Assembly: GCF_026262505.1 (NCBI RefSeq)
Contig: NC_067207.1
Coordinates: 29,294,082 to 29,358,081, forward strand
Direction of reading: 5' to 3'
From: Trichomonas vaginalis G3
Taxonomy: Eukaryota; Parabasalia; Trichomonadida; Trichomonadidae
DNA length: 64,000 bases
Positions 50,801-60,359 of the stretch are shown in pieces. The translations under genes were made by a program, and so were the position numbers. Each line of letters opens with the position of its first letter. Position 1 is the stretch's first letter. A model generated the notes under the pieces. It did no database searches. It was not told the DNA's origin and was given only the letters and a program-made list of their open reading frames with translations.

Positions 50801-50944
50801 CATATCCTAGTTTTACATTTATGTTTAGTTTTATTTCACCTAATTTTCAAAGATCATAATTGAATTAGATGGCCAAGCTATTCAAAACACGACCAAGCTT
50901 ATCAAAATAAGACCAATATATTCAAAATTCTTTATTCTTTCAAA

Positions 50945-50954
50945 TCATTTCATT
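50945..50954 (+). promoter_or_regulatory. initiator-like TCATT boxes of the MULE transposase
   Basis: Two overlapping TCATT words end 4-9 nt before the ATG at 50958, in the position and form of trichomonad initiators. This would let the element use host transcription. Confidence 0.4.
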
Positions 50955-50957
50955 TTA

Positions 50958-52269
50958 ATGCAGATCCAAGATCACGAACTCACATATATCGAGTTGCTTA
51001 AGTATGGAGTGCAACAAGAAATACAAGCAGGTTGTAGTTATTCATATAAAACTAGGAAAGAAAGAAATCAAATCCAATTTAATTGTAAGTGGCCGAATTG
51101 TCCATGTCGCTTCCTTGTTGATACACTTCCCGATGACAAGTACCACATACGAAAATATATTAACACCCACAATCATTCTGCCCTTTTCCAAACAAATCAC
51201 AACAAATTTGCATCATATTTTTATAGATCTTATTTAACAAGATATTTTGAATCAAATCAAGACCGTGTTTACGCACAATTAAGGTGTTTCAAAGATCTTA
51301 ATATCCCATTTGATAGTGGGATCATCCGGAATGTTTCAACAATCTACAGATGCTTTAAAAAAGTTTTCTAAACGCCTTCATGCAATCAATACCAGTTTCT
51401 CAGCGGATGATGTTACATCTCTTGCAATTTTTGTCGACATGGTTAAGAGTCATTCTCCGGATGATCTCATCGAGTTTATTCACGAGCCAGATCGTATGAT
51501 TTTCTATTACGCCCATTCGAAGCAAATGCTTTTTCACATCAAATACAAACTTATCACATTGATTCCACTTATAAGCTCTTGCGCTCTCGCATACCATTTT
51601 ATGCCGTCACTGGCAAATTCGCGGAATCAATTGTTTTTCCGTTTTTGTATTTTTTCGTTTGGCCCGACACAAGTGAAAATATACAAGTTTGTCTCACAGC
51701 ATATTTTGGCTCCATCAATCGCGAACCATCTTATTTTCAATGGACTGCGCACCTCAAATCACAAATGCTGTTGAAACAGCCATCCCCTTATGCCAGATCA
51801 TTTGGTGTGGTTCATGTGTTGCGCGCTGTCATGAGAAAGGCTGAAAAGTTTCAAGATCGTTCCAACTTCGAAACTTTCTATAACTTAATGAAGTTATTGG
51901 TCTTTGGTTCTGAAGAGGAAGAAATTGATCCTGATGAAGTTTACAACAATTTAGAAGAAATTTTAAATGAGGAACCTGCTGCCGAATACTTTGACCGACA
52001 GTGGCGCCATCATCTTGACAGGTGGATGCTTCGCTATATAAATGAAGGAGATGGAACAAACAACATCTCGGAATCACATTTCAAGGTTTTGAAGCACCAG
52101 TACTTCCCAAAGGCGAAATCTTCGACTCGATGAACTTGTCATCGAGTTATATTCCAGTGTTGTTCCTTCATTCCTGATTAAGTTGCAAATTAAAGGTCTG
52201 GATTCAGAGAGAAGTGTTAAAGTTATCAAAAAAGTCACAAGAGATTTCGAAGAAATGACACAATTTTAA
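50958..52269 (+). pseudogene. MULE transposase, broken
   Basis: The N-terminal part (MQIQDHELTYIELLKYGVQQ) has a zinc-binding FLYWCH/WRKY-GCM1-like domain: FNCKWPNCPCRFLVD with two Cys, then INTHNHSAL with the His pair. The middle has VKSHSPDDLIEF and YFVWPDTSENIQVC. The end has NISESHFKVLKHQYFPK and, in another frame, LDELVIELYSSVVPSFLIK. The reading frame shifts at least three times (around 51350, 51700 and 52115), so this copy is inactive. MULE transposases cut at the terminal repeats and leave 9-bp duplications. Confidence 0.75.
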
Positions 52270-52611
52270 AAAGTCGAATGCATCAGTATGCTTGAAGCTG
52301 TTCAGAAAGGTCTGAAAAATGATACACTTGATCCCAACATTGTTTACTCAACATTAAAAATATTATTGCAAAGAAAACATTTGATTTAATAAACATTTAA
52401 TTTATTATAATTAATTTTTTATTACAGTATAGTAAAAAATGCTATAAATAAATTATTATATTTTATTAAAATGTGACTTTTAATAGTAAGTGAATAAAAT
52501 AAATCAGGAATTGGGAAAGAAATAAGGTTAATTAAAAATAATGAAAATTACAAGTTTAAGGTTAATGAAAAAGTGACAATAGGGCGAGTTTGTCCCCCAC
52601 TCTGGAATATG

Positions 52612-52909
52612 AGCTTCAAACAATTATTATGTAAATAAAAATAATTAAATATATGTATTTATTCGTATTACAACCATAGTAAGTCGATTCTTCCTTTCTT
52701 CTACTGAGATTTGAATTTGATTTCGAATTGTAAAGAGATTCAAAGGGAAAATACTAGCGGATAAAAACTACCTCCATGAAAGGGTCATAATGGAGTCAAG
52801 TTGTATTTTTTGATATTTTTTGCTTTTCGAGCCTAAATAGGTAGCTAAGATAATGCCTCAAAATAAGGTTCTAAATTCTGAAGTTTACATGATCCTCTCG
52901 TGTGCACCC
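52612..52909. other. right part of the TTAA element
   Basis: A+T-rich, no gene. It ends with the terminal CGTGTGCACCC next to the TTAA at 52910. Confidence 0.6.
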
Positions 52910-54193
52910 TTAAGTTCCTGTTAATTTGTTCCATTTCATCTATAATATCGAGTCCAAATGAAACTACTTCATTTGCATGGGTTTCTGGTGTTGAATCAGG
53001 GTTAAACAAGCCTCCAGCTGCCATGTAGATGTCTCCTATCAATTTGATTTTTGTTATCATTTTGTACTCCATAGCTTTTGTGTCCAAAACAGAGAAATAT
53101 GATGACAAATTTGCCATGATTTCTTTTGGAGTCAGATTGCTTGAATAATCAGAGAAATGGTCAATATCAATGAATATTATTGATGCAGAAGGAACTTGGA
53201 AAGAAATATTTTTTTCTCCTCTATTTAACTGCAAAACAATATCTCTTGGAAGTATTTGGTAAAGGAGTTTCTCACTCTTTGCTTTCTCTTGTTCGGCAAC
53301 AGTTTTCTGTTCGTATAGAGCAAAATTATTTTTGACAATGAATACAAAAGAATTTACGCTGTCAGAATTGTTCGATCTCATTCCTATGATGATGCAGTGG
53401 ACAGGAACTGACTGAGAGGAATCATTTATGACAAAATAGTCATCTTCGTAGTAAAACAAAGACTGTTTGTTCTTCATCTGATCCATTTTTTCTAAAATAC
53501 TTTCTGAGTATTCTCTGGAAAAGAAAGTTGAAATAGATTGACCCAAAATCTGGTCTGATGTATATCCAAGCAAAAGATTGCAACTTGGATTTGCAACTTC
53601 AATTATTCCATGAATATTTGTGCAGAAAATGGCATCGTTTGCATTCTTGATAATCAAACTTTCTAAGGAATTATTTTTCTCTTGGTCAATGTCTTTTCCT
53701 TTCAAAAACATTTTGTTGAAATAAGTGTTGTTCAACAAAACATATGGATTAATCCTTTTCAAGATTTTTAGTGCGCTGTTATAGCTGGCAATTCGGTTGT
53801 TAATGTAAAACATGCATGTAATAACAAAGAGGAAAACAAAAACTATTAAAATTAAAGCTAAAATACTCATTTGCTTAAACATTACGTCGTATTGGTTATT
53901 TGCAAGTTCAAGAACTCTTTCCGAGGCTCGATATGTTCTATCTAATAACAAATAATTTATAAGAAATAGTGCATTGGAAGCATCAGTTTTATCAAAAGTC
54001 AAAGATTTGGAAATGTCTGTCAAAATCTTTTCTCCATAATTTATGTAGATTTGAATTTGCTGATGGATTGAAACAAATTGATAGTATTCATGTGGACTTT
54101 GGGTTTCCTGGTTAAACTTTTCGTTGATTATGTTCAATTGGTCAAGTTCTTTATCAAAGTCTACACAAGGATCTGATGTATTTGTTCCTAATA
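52910..54193 (-). pseudogene. host PAS/class III cyclase gene, middle part
   Basis: About 428 codons of open frame, cut at the 5' side by mariner 3 and at the 3' side by the TTAA element. In order: a helical outer region; one membrane segment (MSILALILIVFVFLFVITCM); a PAS domain (ANDAIFCTNIHGIIEVANPS, LLLGYTSDQILGQSIS). A linker and the start of the cyclase domain follow, with the metal-binding Asp pair context SIIFIDIDHFSDY and the KLIGDIYMAAGG segment. Such receptors make cAMP or cGMP at the membrane. The frame is otherwise clean, so the insertions themselves probably killed the gene. The true start lies beyond 54193 and is not in the window. Confidence 0.88.
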
Positions 54194-55147
54194 TAGGGTG
54201 TCCAAAGGTGCGTTTAGCACAGCGCTCTATATGAGACTATTAAAGGAGATATATGCTGATTATAAATATATAATAAAAAATATGAATATATGTATATGAT
54301 GAGTATGTTGTATTTTGGCGCCATGCCGGGATATAAAATGAATTTTGAGACAAGAGGCGGTTTCGCGGGAAATTTTGGCGGGATTTTTTTTCATTTTTTT
54401 AATGAATCATAAAGAAAACATCCTCGCTCTTGCAAAAAAATGCAAAGACTGTAAAAAAATCTACGAGACATTGGTAAAATGCTTCGGTATGGATGCTCCT
54501 AGCTATTCCACTGTAACGTATCATGTTAGGATGTATCACTTCATGAACAAAAAGGCGCCCATCATAAAAATTGACAAAAAATCGCCGGATCAAAGAAAAA
54601 TCAAAGCAATTCTTCAAGCGCTAGATGAAGACCCAAGAGCATCACTCAGAAGGATAGAGGAGATGACAAAGATACCACGTACAACAGTCAGTTATTATCT
54701 GCACAATTATTTGAACTACAAACTAGCGTATACACGTTGGGTTCCGCACAACCTTAATTCAGTTCAAAAAAAATCTAGAGTCCAATCTTCGAAAGAGCTC
54801 CTCTCTATATTGCGTGCGTATCAATCCAAGAAGTTTCGCTTTTTAGTAACAGGGGACGAGTCTTGGTTTCAATATGCAACAGAAGCCAAAATCATGTGGA
54901 TCCCGAAGGATGAAAATCCGCAAACATTCCCGAAGAAAAAAATTGACACACCAATGATGATGTTGTCGGTTTTTTGGGGCGTGAATGGCATCATCGCAAT
55001 TGATATTCTTCAAAAACCTAATACGATGAATGCTCAGTATCTAATTGACAATGTTCTTACTCAAATTATCAATTCTGATGAGTTTGAGAAATCCAAACAA
55101 CAAAAACAAAAGTTTGCAATTCATTTTGATAATTCAAGAGTTCACAA
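54194..55147 (+). mobile_element. mariner 3 (Tvmar1-type), 5' part, cut by Mav-B
   Basis: The terminal repeat TAGGGTGTCCAAAGGTGCG follows the TA at 54192-54193 in the cyclase gene. The element matches mariner 2 nearly base for base until 55147, where Mav-B begins. The rest should lie beyond the right edge of the window, past the far end of Mav-B. Confidence 0.9.
54402..55147 (+). pseudogene. mariner transposase, interrupted by Mav-B
   Basis: Begins MNHKENILALAKKCKDCKKI and is identical over its whole visible length, about 248 residues, to the intact copy at 41781-42797. It contains the first two catalytic Asp residues (TGDESWF, HFDNSRVHK). The insertion falls a few residues after the second Asp, before the third. 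Apart from that it shows no defect, so mariner 3 was young when hit. Confidence 0.9.
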
Positions 55148-55159
55148 AGTTAGTATACC

Positions 55160-55202
55160 TAAGTCGTGTACTGTGGCACTGCGCGCCTCAGTACACCACT
55201 TA
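55160..55202. repeat. terminal hairpin of Mav-B
   Basis: TAAGTCGTGTACTG pairs with CAGTACACCACTTA (13 of 14) around TGGCACTGCGCGCCT. The arms share no sequence with the Mav-P hairpin, yet the apex GGCACTGCGCGCC is the same. Confidence 0.75.
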
Positions 55203-55343
55203 ACGGTTTGACACTTTACGAAACCATTAACGTATATTTTACAACACAAACACAAACACCAACTTAACCTTAAATATTTACAAAACCATCTGACACATAA
55301 ACGACTTCACTAACGACCTCACTACTGTAAAAAATAAACGTTC

Positions 55344-55670
55344 TCACTTACAAAAGTATTGCAACTCTTCCCATTGCTGTGCTTCACACAATAGTTCATA
55401 TTCTTCAGTATCGCTGCTGTCACTCCAATCGTCAGAGTCAAAGTCACTGTCAAAATAAATGTTAGTAAGTTTTGACAAAGCTAATGAAACACGTTTACCG
55501 TTTGTATCGTATGCTTGTATAAACTTTCCATTCTTCATTCCTTCATAAACGCTCAAACTAACTTTACCCTTTCTCCCTCGTATCTGATAGAATGTATTTT
55601 CACGAGGAACGAAGAACAAATTCTTGAACTCATGACCGTTGTAGTTTGTTATCTCAATAGTTTTCGTCAT
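55344..55670 (-). CDS. subterminal Maverick protein (108 residues)
   Basis: Begins MTKTIEITNYNGHEFKNLFF, then VPRENTFYQIRGRKGKVSLS, and ends with an acidic DSDDWSDSSDTEEYE region. It is homologous to the 94-residue genes of Mav-P in position, order and sequence, including the GGATGTAA leader before the ATG. Function is unknown. It looks whole. Confidence 0.6.
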   Translation of the reverse strand: MTKTIEITNYNGHEFKNLFFVPRENTFYQIRGRKGKVSLSVYEGMKNGKFIQAYDTNGKRVSLALSKLTNIYFDSDFDSDDWSDSSDTEEYELLCEAQQWEELQYFCK

Positions 55671-55716
55671 TTACATCCAAAATAAAATAAAAATAAAATA
55701 AAACTAATGAAATATT

Positions 55717-55959
55717 TTATTCCTCACTGTCGTCTGCTTTATCCAACTCTTCTAACTTCTTCCTAAGTTTAGCAATGTTGTCCTCATGAAGTTTAATCTT
55801 TCTCAAAATTCCTTCTTTATCTAATGGTTGCTTTATCTTTCTAAACTGAACTCTACCATCCTTCATAGTATGAATGTAAAAACCTTCTGGAATAGTTCCT
55901 GATTTAATGTATTCTACCAAAAACTTTTGTTTCATTGCTTCAGTGACTTTAGTCGTCAT
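55717..55959 (-). CDS. subterminal Maverick protein (80 residues)
   Basis: Begins MTTKVTEAMKQKFLVEYIKS with core GFYIHTMKDGRVQFRKIKQP, and ends with a coiled coil and KADDSEE. Almost identical to the Mav-P copies, although the elements differ elsewhere, so it is either under constraint or recently exchanged. It is the second gene from the terminus, as in Mav-P. Confidence 0.6.
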   Translation of the reverse strand: MTTKVTEAMKQKFLVEYIKSGTIPEGFYIHTMKDGRVQFRKIKQPLDKEGILRKIKLHEDNIAKLRKKLEELDKADDSEE

Positions 55960-56007
55960 TTTACTCTAAATAAAATGTTCAAATAAAATAAAAATAACGT
56001 TATTTTT

Positions 56008-56444
56008 TCAGTAAGGAAACGCAGGAGTTTTACGATTTATTTGAGGAGTAGGTTCTGGTTTAAATGTTGGAGTCGGTTTAGGAGTTGACTTTTGAACAGG
56101 AGTTTGTACTTCCATAGGTTCAGGAGTCATTGAAGGTTTTGCTTGTGAATGTTGAGTTTGTTTAATTTCAGCTACTTCAGTATTATTTACAACATTTGCT
56201 TTATTTCTTTTCAACATCATAACTGCTCCTGCTGTAGCTAGCAAACCTAGTGGGAGACCATATTTTATATAAGGACTTGACCAAATGCTATTTTTGACAG
56301 GAGCTGGTGGAACACCTAACCTTGGCGAGACTGCTCTTTGCCATTGTGCAGCTCGTAAGAAATATTCAATAGGTGCTCCATAATCGTTTGGTAAGTTTGT
56401 TTCATAGATGGTGAAGGTTCACGAGAGCTTGATGAAGAACTCAT
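56008..56444 (-). pseudogene. Maverick membrane-type protein, broken
   Basis: A minus-strand region from the ATG at 56444 with a serine-rich start. One likely membrane segment (YGLPLGLLATAGAVMMLKRN) is followed by a proline/threonine-rich tail (TPVQKSTPKPTPTFKPEPTP). It could be a virion membrane or internal protein. About one break is present. Confidence 0.45.
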
Positions 56445-56474
56445 TTATAAGCTTTAAAAATAAACGTTCATCCT

Positions 56475-58031
56475 TTATTCCTCACTGTCGTCTGTGGCTA
56501 AGTTATAGTCGTCAAGTCTTATTATTGGTATGCCTGACTGTCTTACTTGAATGGCAAAGCAACAATCCCTCATAAATCCAATAAGTGGCTTTGGTACGTT
56601 TTCTGTTGCTAGTTCAATAGGTCCTTTAACAGACAATTTGTATGTTATTGGAGCAGTAGATGTTTGTCCTTGCTGGAAGCAAAAGTCCACTTCTGTGGAA
56701 AACCACATAAGAAATGTGTGTTGTCATAGCTATCCCATTTATGTTCCACACTACCATCATCCACCAATGACCTCATAACATCTTCATTAAATCCAATCAT
56801 ATCATTGTTTGTATTGCAAGCGTTCGCAACCATTTCATAAAATGCAGGTCCATATGATTTTTCAGGTTCTGCAGGCATATTTCCATAAGCTCCCATGGAA
56901 AGCTGAAGATATTTAAACTTAGGGTTCTCAAAATTAACATAATAGTTGTCTTCTTTCTAAATAGTGCCCAAATACTTTTAACATTAATAGGCTATAAGCT
57001 GCTGTAAATGTTGCACTTGAACTATCTGTATTCTTTGAGAATGAACCGTCCATAGGAATCCAATCCATAACTTTAACAGGAAAACATAAAGCCTCGTTTG
57101 TATAATGTTCTAACAAGTTCTGTATAAATTTAGGGTCTAAAGAGAATGACTTTGGATGAATGAAACATTCATTAAAATCCATCTTTGTTCGAAATAGTTG
57201 CTGGTTTACAGTGTAATAGTAACTGTTCCACTAGCTTCTACTGCCTTCGTTATCATAGTGAATGGTTCATTCCATGGAACAAATTTATTTTCGGTGGATT
57301 TGAATCTGAAGCAAATGCAACTTTAAGGGTTGGATGAAAGCAATGATATCATTTACAGATATAGATGTGCATTGTAAGGCGTCGCTACTGAACTTACTTT
57401 AAGCTGATGTTCCTGCAAAAGCTGGAATAAATCGAATAGCTTCTAATGGAAGGAATCTTCTAACAGGAATCTTAAACGAAGCTTAAAATCAAATGATTTC
57501 CTGCGTAATTGGACCACTAACAATTTGTCCTGTTCTGCATGTTCCCGAATGACTCCATACATCTTCATGTCGAGTCTTTGAGAAAAAATCTACTTTCTTT
57601 ATTTGTTCGGTAGTTTGTGAGTTTGAAGTTAATATGCTCTTCTCTTGCGTTGTCTTGAGAATATACGATACGACCATTTGCAAGGATTTGATATCCAGCA
57701 ACTGCATAGAAAGCGTCATCGAAACCAATCCAAAATCCTGGTGGGTTTGTTTTATGGAACCTGAACCAATTTCTTTATCTACAATAAATTGACCTTCATT
57801 TTATACGTAATGAATGTATTGTAAGGTCCAACATATTTTCACCAGGAGGTGAGAGATTGAATGTTACCCATGTGTTATCTTAGCAGTTCCAGGTTGTGAT
57901 GGAATCTTTGCGTCAGAATATTTTCTATTAGTGTCACCAATTTGAACTGCATTGTCTATGATATCGAAATATGAGCGAATATGATGAATATGCTCTGCTG
58001 GAGTAAATTCGTTTAACTGTTCGTTCTGCAT
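56475..58031 (-). pseudogene. capsid-region gene of Mav-B, candidate major capsid protein, heavily broken
   Basis: A minus-strand region of about 500 codons from the ATG at 58031 (MQNEQLNEFTPAEHIHHIRS), with at least six breaks. Recognisable stretches include GNMPAEPEKSYGPAFYEMVA, DPKFIQNLLEHYTNEALCF and RDCCFAIQVRQSGIPIIRLD. The length and beta-rich content fit a large virion protein. It shares no obvious words with the Mav-A capsid candidate, so the identity is uncertain. Confidence 0.4.
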
Positions 58032-58103
58032 GTCTTGATTCGGATAAAAATATCTATTCTTATTATCTCACTCTTCTTCTGGCATTCGTGTGGAAGTTGT
58101 TTC

Positions 58104-58484
58104 TTACATTTTCAATAAACTGTACATTCTCTTTGTCTCAACTTCTTTCACTGGTGGGTCAGGGTTCTTTGACTCGGTTTGTTTTTCAATGAAATTCACG
58201 AACTTTGCAATAAGCTCTTGGTTCGTTATTGAAAGTACATCTGGCTTCTTTTCTTCTGGTTCTATTGACTTTTCAGTTTGAATAGAAGGTTTTATATGGG
58301 CTTCGTGGTCTTCACCCTTGCCATGCACCTTAATGTTGTCGCTTTCTGCATTCGCTAATGGAACCTTTCTTTTTCTTACGTATATTTTACCATCTTTACT
58401 CTGACTTACATAATAGAAAGGATGTTGTATTCCTCTTGCGTCATTTAATATAATAGACTCTCGCTCTGATTTTGACAAGCTCAT
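58104..58484 (-). CDS. 126-residue Maverick protein with the subterminal core domain
   Basis: Begins MSLSKSERESIILNDARGIQ, then HPFYYVSQSKDGKIYVRKRK, which parallels the GFYIHTMKDGRVQFRKIKQ core of the 80-residue gene. The C-terminal half is acidic and proline-rich, ending with ETKRMYSLLKM. It is divergent from the 74-residue gene across a 43-bp interval. Function is unknown. The shared domain suggests a small DNA- or protein-binding module. Confidence 0.5.
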   Translation of the reverse strand: MSLSKSERESIILNDARGIQHPFYYVSQSKDGKIYVRKRKVPLANAESDNIKVHGKGEDHEAHIKPSIQTEKSIEPEEKKPDVLSITNQELIAKFVNFIEKQTESKNPDPPVKEVETKRMYSLLKM

Positions 58485-58527
58485 TTTACATCGGTTAAAG
58501 TTTTAATTTTGTTTTTTACTGCAGTCA

Positions 58528-58752
58528 ATGACTCAGACAAGCCCTACGGACAAGATCCAAGGTGTCATAGATGTTGAAGCATTGAAGAAAGAAATTCGTG
58601 AGCAAATTTTATCCGAACTGAAGGAACAAAAACAAGAACAAAAGCCAGAGAGACCAAAGAGAAAACTTAGTGAAAAACAACTTGCTGCATTAGCTGCTGG
58701 AAGACAAAAGAACCCACGTTTGCTGGCGAAGAAAGCTAGAGAGAAAAGCTGA
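58528..58752 (+). CDS. 74-residue basic Maverick protein
   Basis: A coiled-coil start (VDVEALKKEIREQILSELKE-like) passes into a strongly basic half (RPKRKLSEKQLAALAAGRQK, NPRLLAKKAREKS). It may bind DNA or line the capsid interior. The leader has TTTTGTTTTTTACTGCAGTCA before the ATG. It lies 40 bp before the next gene on the same strand. No family is recognised. Confidence 0.5.
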   Translation: MTQTSPTDKIQGVIDVEALKKEIREQILSELKEQKQEQKPERPKRKLSEKQLAALAAGRQKNPRLLAKKAREKS

Positions 58753-58792
58753 AGCAAAGAAAGAGTAAATGGTTTATTTTTATCTGAATTAA

Positions 58793-59650
58793 ATGTATAG
58801 ACAAATACCTTTAACTGTTGCGTTCAGTAGTGAAAACCCTGACGTCAAAATAAAGGGGAACAGAGTAACGTTTAAGTTTCCAACAGACTGGATTGTGAAC
58901 ATAAATGAAGAGAAGTACATTGGCATAACATCTATGTATATAACACGTGCTTTCAGAAAGGTTGACTTTATACTTCAAGTCGAGATAGAAAATGACGAAC
59001 AGTCTTTAAGCGCCCAAAACATTCACATATACAAATACTTTAAAGACGATACAACATTGTTGCAATGTATGATTTCATTTAATGAGATGTTCGAGAAAAA
59101 GTTCAACATTGAAGTACAAACTTTACAGCCTTTACGTGAGTTTCTTGCACAACTGAAGGAAGAAGGTAGTCGGCCACAACTTATAGACTTTCATTATGAA
59201 TTTAATGAAAATGAAGATGGAACACATGACTGTCAATTCATTGTATTCTCACCATTCAATGAAGTCGCTAAAGAGAAAGAAAATCCATTACGTATAAGAT
59301 TTCAAATCTCTGAACCCAATGAAGACTTCAAGAATGTTTTCAATTATGATGCAATGCTTCCGAGGAAAAATGAATTTTCAAAGATTGTAACACCTGGCAT
59401 TTGGGATAGAAAGCAAGCTATATTATATTCAAACTTAAGTAAGGGAGTTGAAAATGAGTTCATTGGTCATACAAGAACTTCACCACTTCCTAACCCTAAA
59501 TACTATAAATTAACTGGCTTCAATCGTGAGTTTTGGATAGACATGTTCTCCACTCATGACCATAACTGCCCAGTGTTCTTACCTCCAGACCATAAGGACT
59601 GTCTCTACATTGAAACACAACTCTTAAACTCTACCATCGCAGTATTGTAA
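58793..59650 (+). CDS. 285-residue Maverick protein, possible minor capsid protein, looks whole
   Basis: Begins MYRQIPLTVAFSSENPDVKI, then KGNRVTFKFPTDWIVNINEE and KYIGITSMYITRAFRK, a beta-strand-rich start like a jelly roll. The middle is helical and acidic. The end has FWIDMFSTHDHNCPVFLPPD and YIETQLLNSTIAVL. Its size fits a penton-type protein, but I cannot confirm this. The leader TTTATTTTTATCTGAATTAA touches the ATG. The HNH gene follows 50 bp downstream on the same strand. Confidence 0.5.
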   Translation: MYRQIPLTVAFSSENPDVKIKGNRVTFKFPTDWIVNINEEKYIGITSMYITRAFRKVDFILQVEIENDEQSLSAQNIHIYKYFKDDTTLLQCMISFNEMFEKKFNIEVQTLQPLREFLAQLKEEGSRPQLIDFHYEFNENEDGTHDCQFIVFSPFNEVAKEKENPLRIRFQISEPNEDFKNVFNYDAMLPRKNEFSKIVTPGIWDRKQAILYSNLSKGVENEFIGHTRTSPLPNPKYYKLTGFNREFWIDMFSTHDHNCPVFLPPDHKDCLYIETQLLNSTIAVL

Positions 59651-59700
59651 AATCTACGCTAGTTTTATTTTTTTCTGAAAATTTTATTTGAGTGAAAGGC

Positions 59701-60267
59701 ATGGAAGGTGAAGGACATTGGCAAACACTCGAGCATGACAATGACTATGAAATCTTTTCAGAGTACCCTTATCCAATTAGACGTATAAGCAATAAAAGAG
59801 TTGTTAGTGAGTTTGACCAAGGAGATGGTTATATTTGTGTAAATTTAAACAAACACAAGCTGATGAAACATAGAATAGTTGCAGAAACTTTCATTCCGAA
59901 CCCTGAAGGACTTCGTGAAGTAGACCATATAAACAGAGACAGAGGAGACTTTCATATCTCGAACTTAAGATGGACGACAAGAAGAGAAAACATGAGAAAT
60001 ATTTCTGGTTCAAATGGCTATTGGTTTGACATTGTTGACTCTCTTCCTGAAGACGCTGTTGAAATTATACAATACTCATATCACACGTTAGAGAACTACT
60101 ACTATGTCCCAAGTGAAGATGTCTTTTACTATTTCATGGGAACTCAATACAGACGAATGAATGTCTTAAGACAGTATAACAAAGATTATATAAACATTAC
60201 AGATGTAGAAGGAAGAAGAACAAAGCTGTCTATTGCAAAGTTTAAGAGAGACAATGGTTATGTATAA
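59701..60267 (+). CDS. HNH endonuclease of Mav-B (188 residues), looks whole
   Basis: I start at the ATG at 59701 (MEGEGHWQTLEHDNDYEIFS), the first ATG after the T-rich leader. The NUMOD4-like segment is at residues ~6-30. The HNH core is at ~55-100 (LMKHRIVAETFIPNP, EVDHINRDRGDFHISNLRW), and a C-terminal module follows (YVPSEDVFYYFMGTQYRRMN). It is a clear relative of the Mav-P HNH gene (shared DHIN-DR-ISNLRW pattern) without its acidic N-terminal extension. It lies between the 285-residue gene and the convergent PolB gene. Confidence 0.75.
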   Translation: MEGEGHWQTLEHDNDYEIFSEYPYPIRRISNKRVVSEFDQGDGYICVNLNKHKLMKHRIVAETFIPNPEGLREVDHINRDRGDFHISNLRWTTRRENMRNISGSNGYWFDIVDSLPEDAVEIIQYSYHTLENYYYVPSEDVFYYFMGTQYRRMNVLRQYNKDYINITDVEGRRTKLSIAKFKRDNGYV

Positions 60268-60359
60268 ATGACAAAAATATATGACCTCATTATTTTTATC
60301 ACGAATGGTCTCACTGCTGACAAAAATAAATGACCTCATTCATGACCTCATTCATGACC

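Larger units (their letters stand above)
50085..52602 (+). mobile_element. MULE (Mutator-like element), 2518 bp
   Basis: Terminal repeats GAGAAAGGGACAGACTAGCC... and ...GAGTTTGTCCCCCACTC, about 35 bp, flanked by a perfect 9-bp target duplication TGGAATATG (50076-50084 and 52603-52611). Nine bases is typical for MULEs. It carries five tandem units and a decayed transposase gene. It is inserted in the TTAA element. Confidence 0.92.
43801..52909. mobile_element. TTAA-target DNA transposon (Kolobok- or piggyBac-like, non-autonomous), filled with nested insertions
   Basis: The host TTAA is duplicated at 43797-43800 and 52910-52913. The ends read GGGTGCACCCG and, in reverse complement, GGGTGCACACG, a short ~11-bp terminal repeat. 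After subtracting the nested MULE and the hAT-containing block, only about 660 bp of the element's own sequence remain (43801-43842, 49766-50084, 52612-52909). No transposase of its own is seen. The superfamily assignment is a guess from the TTAA target. Confidence 0.65.
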
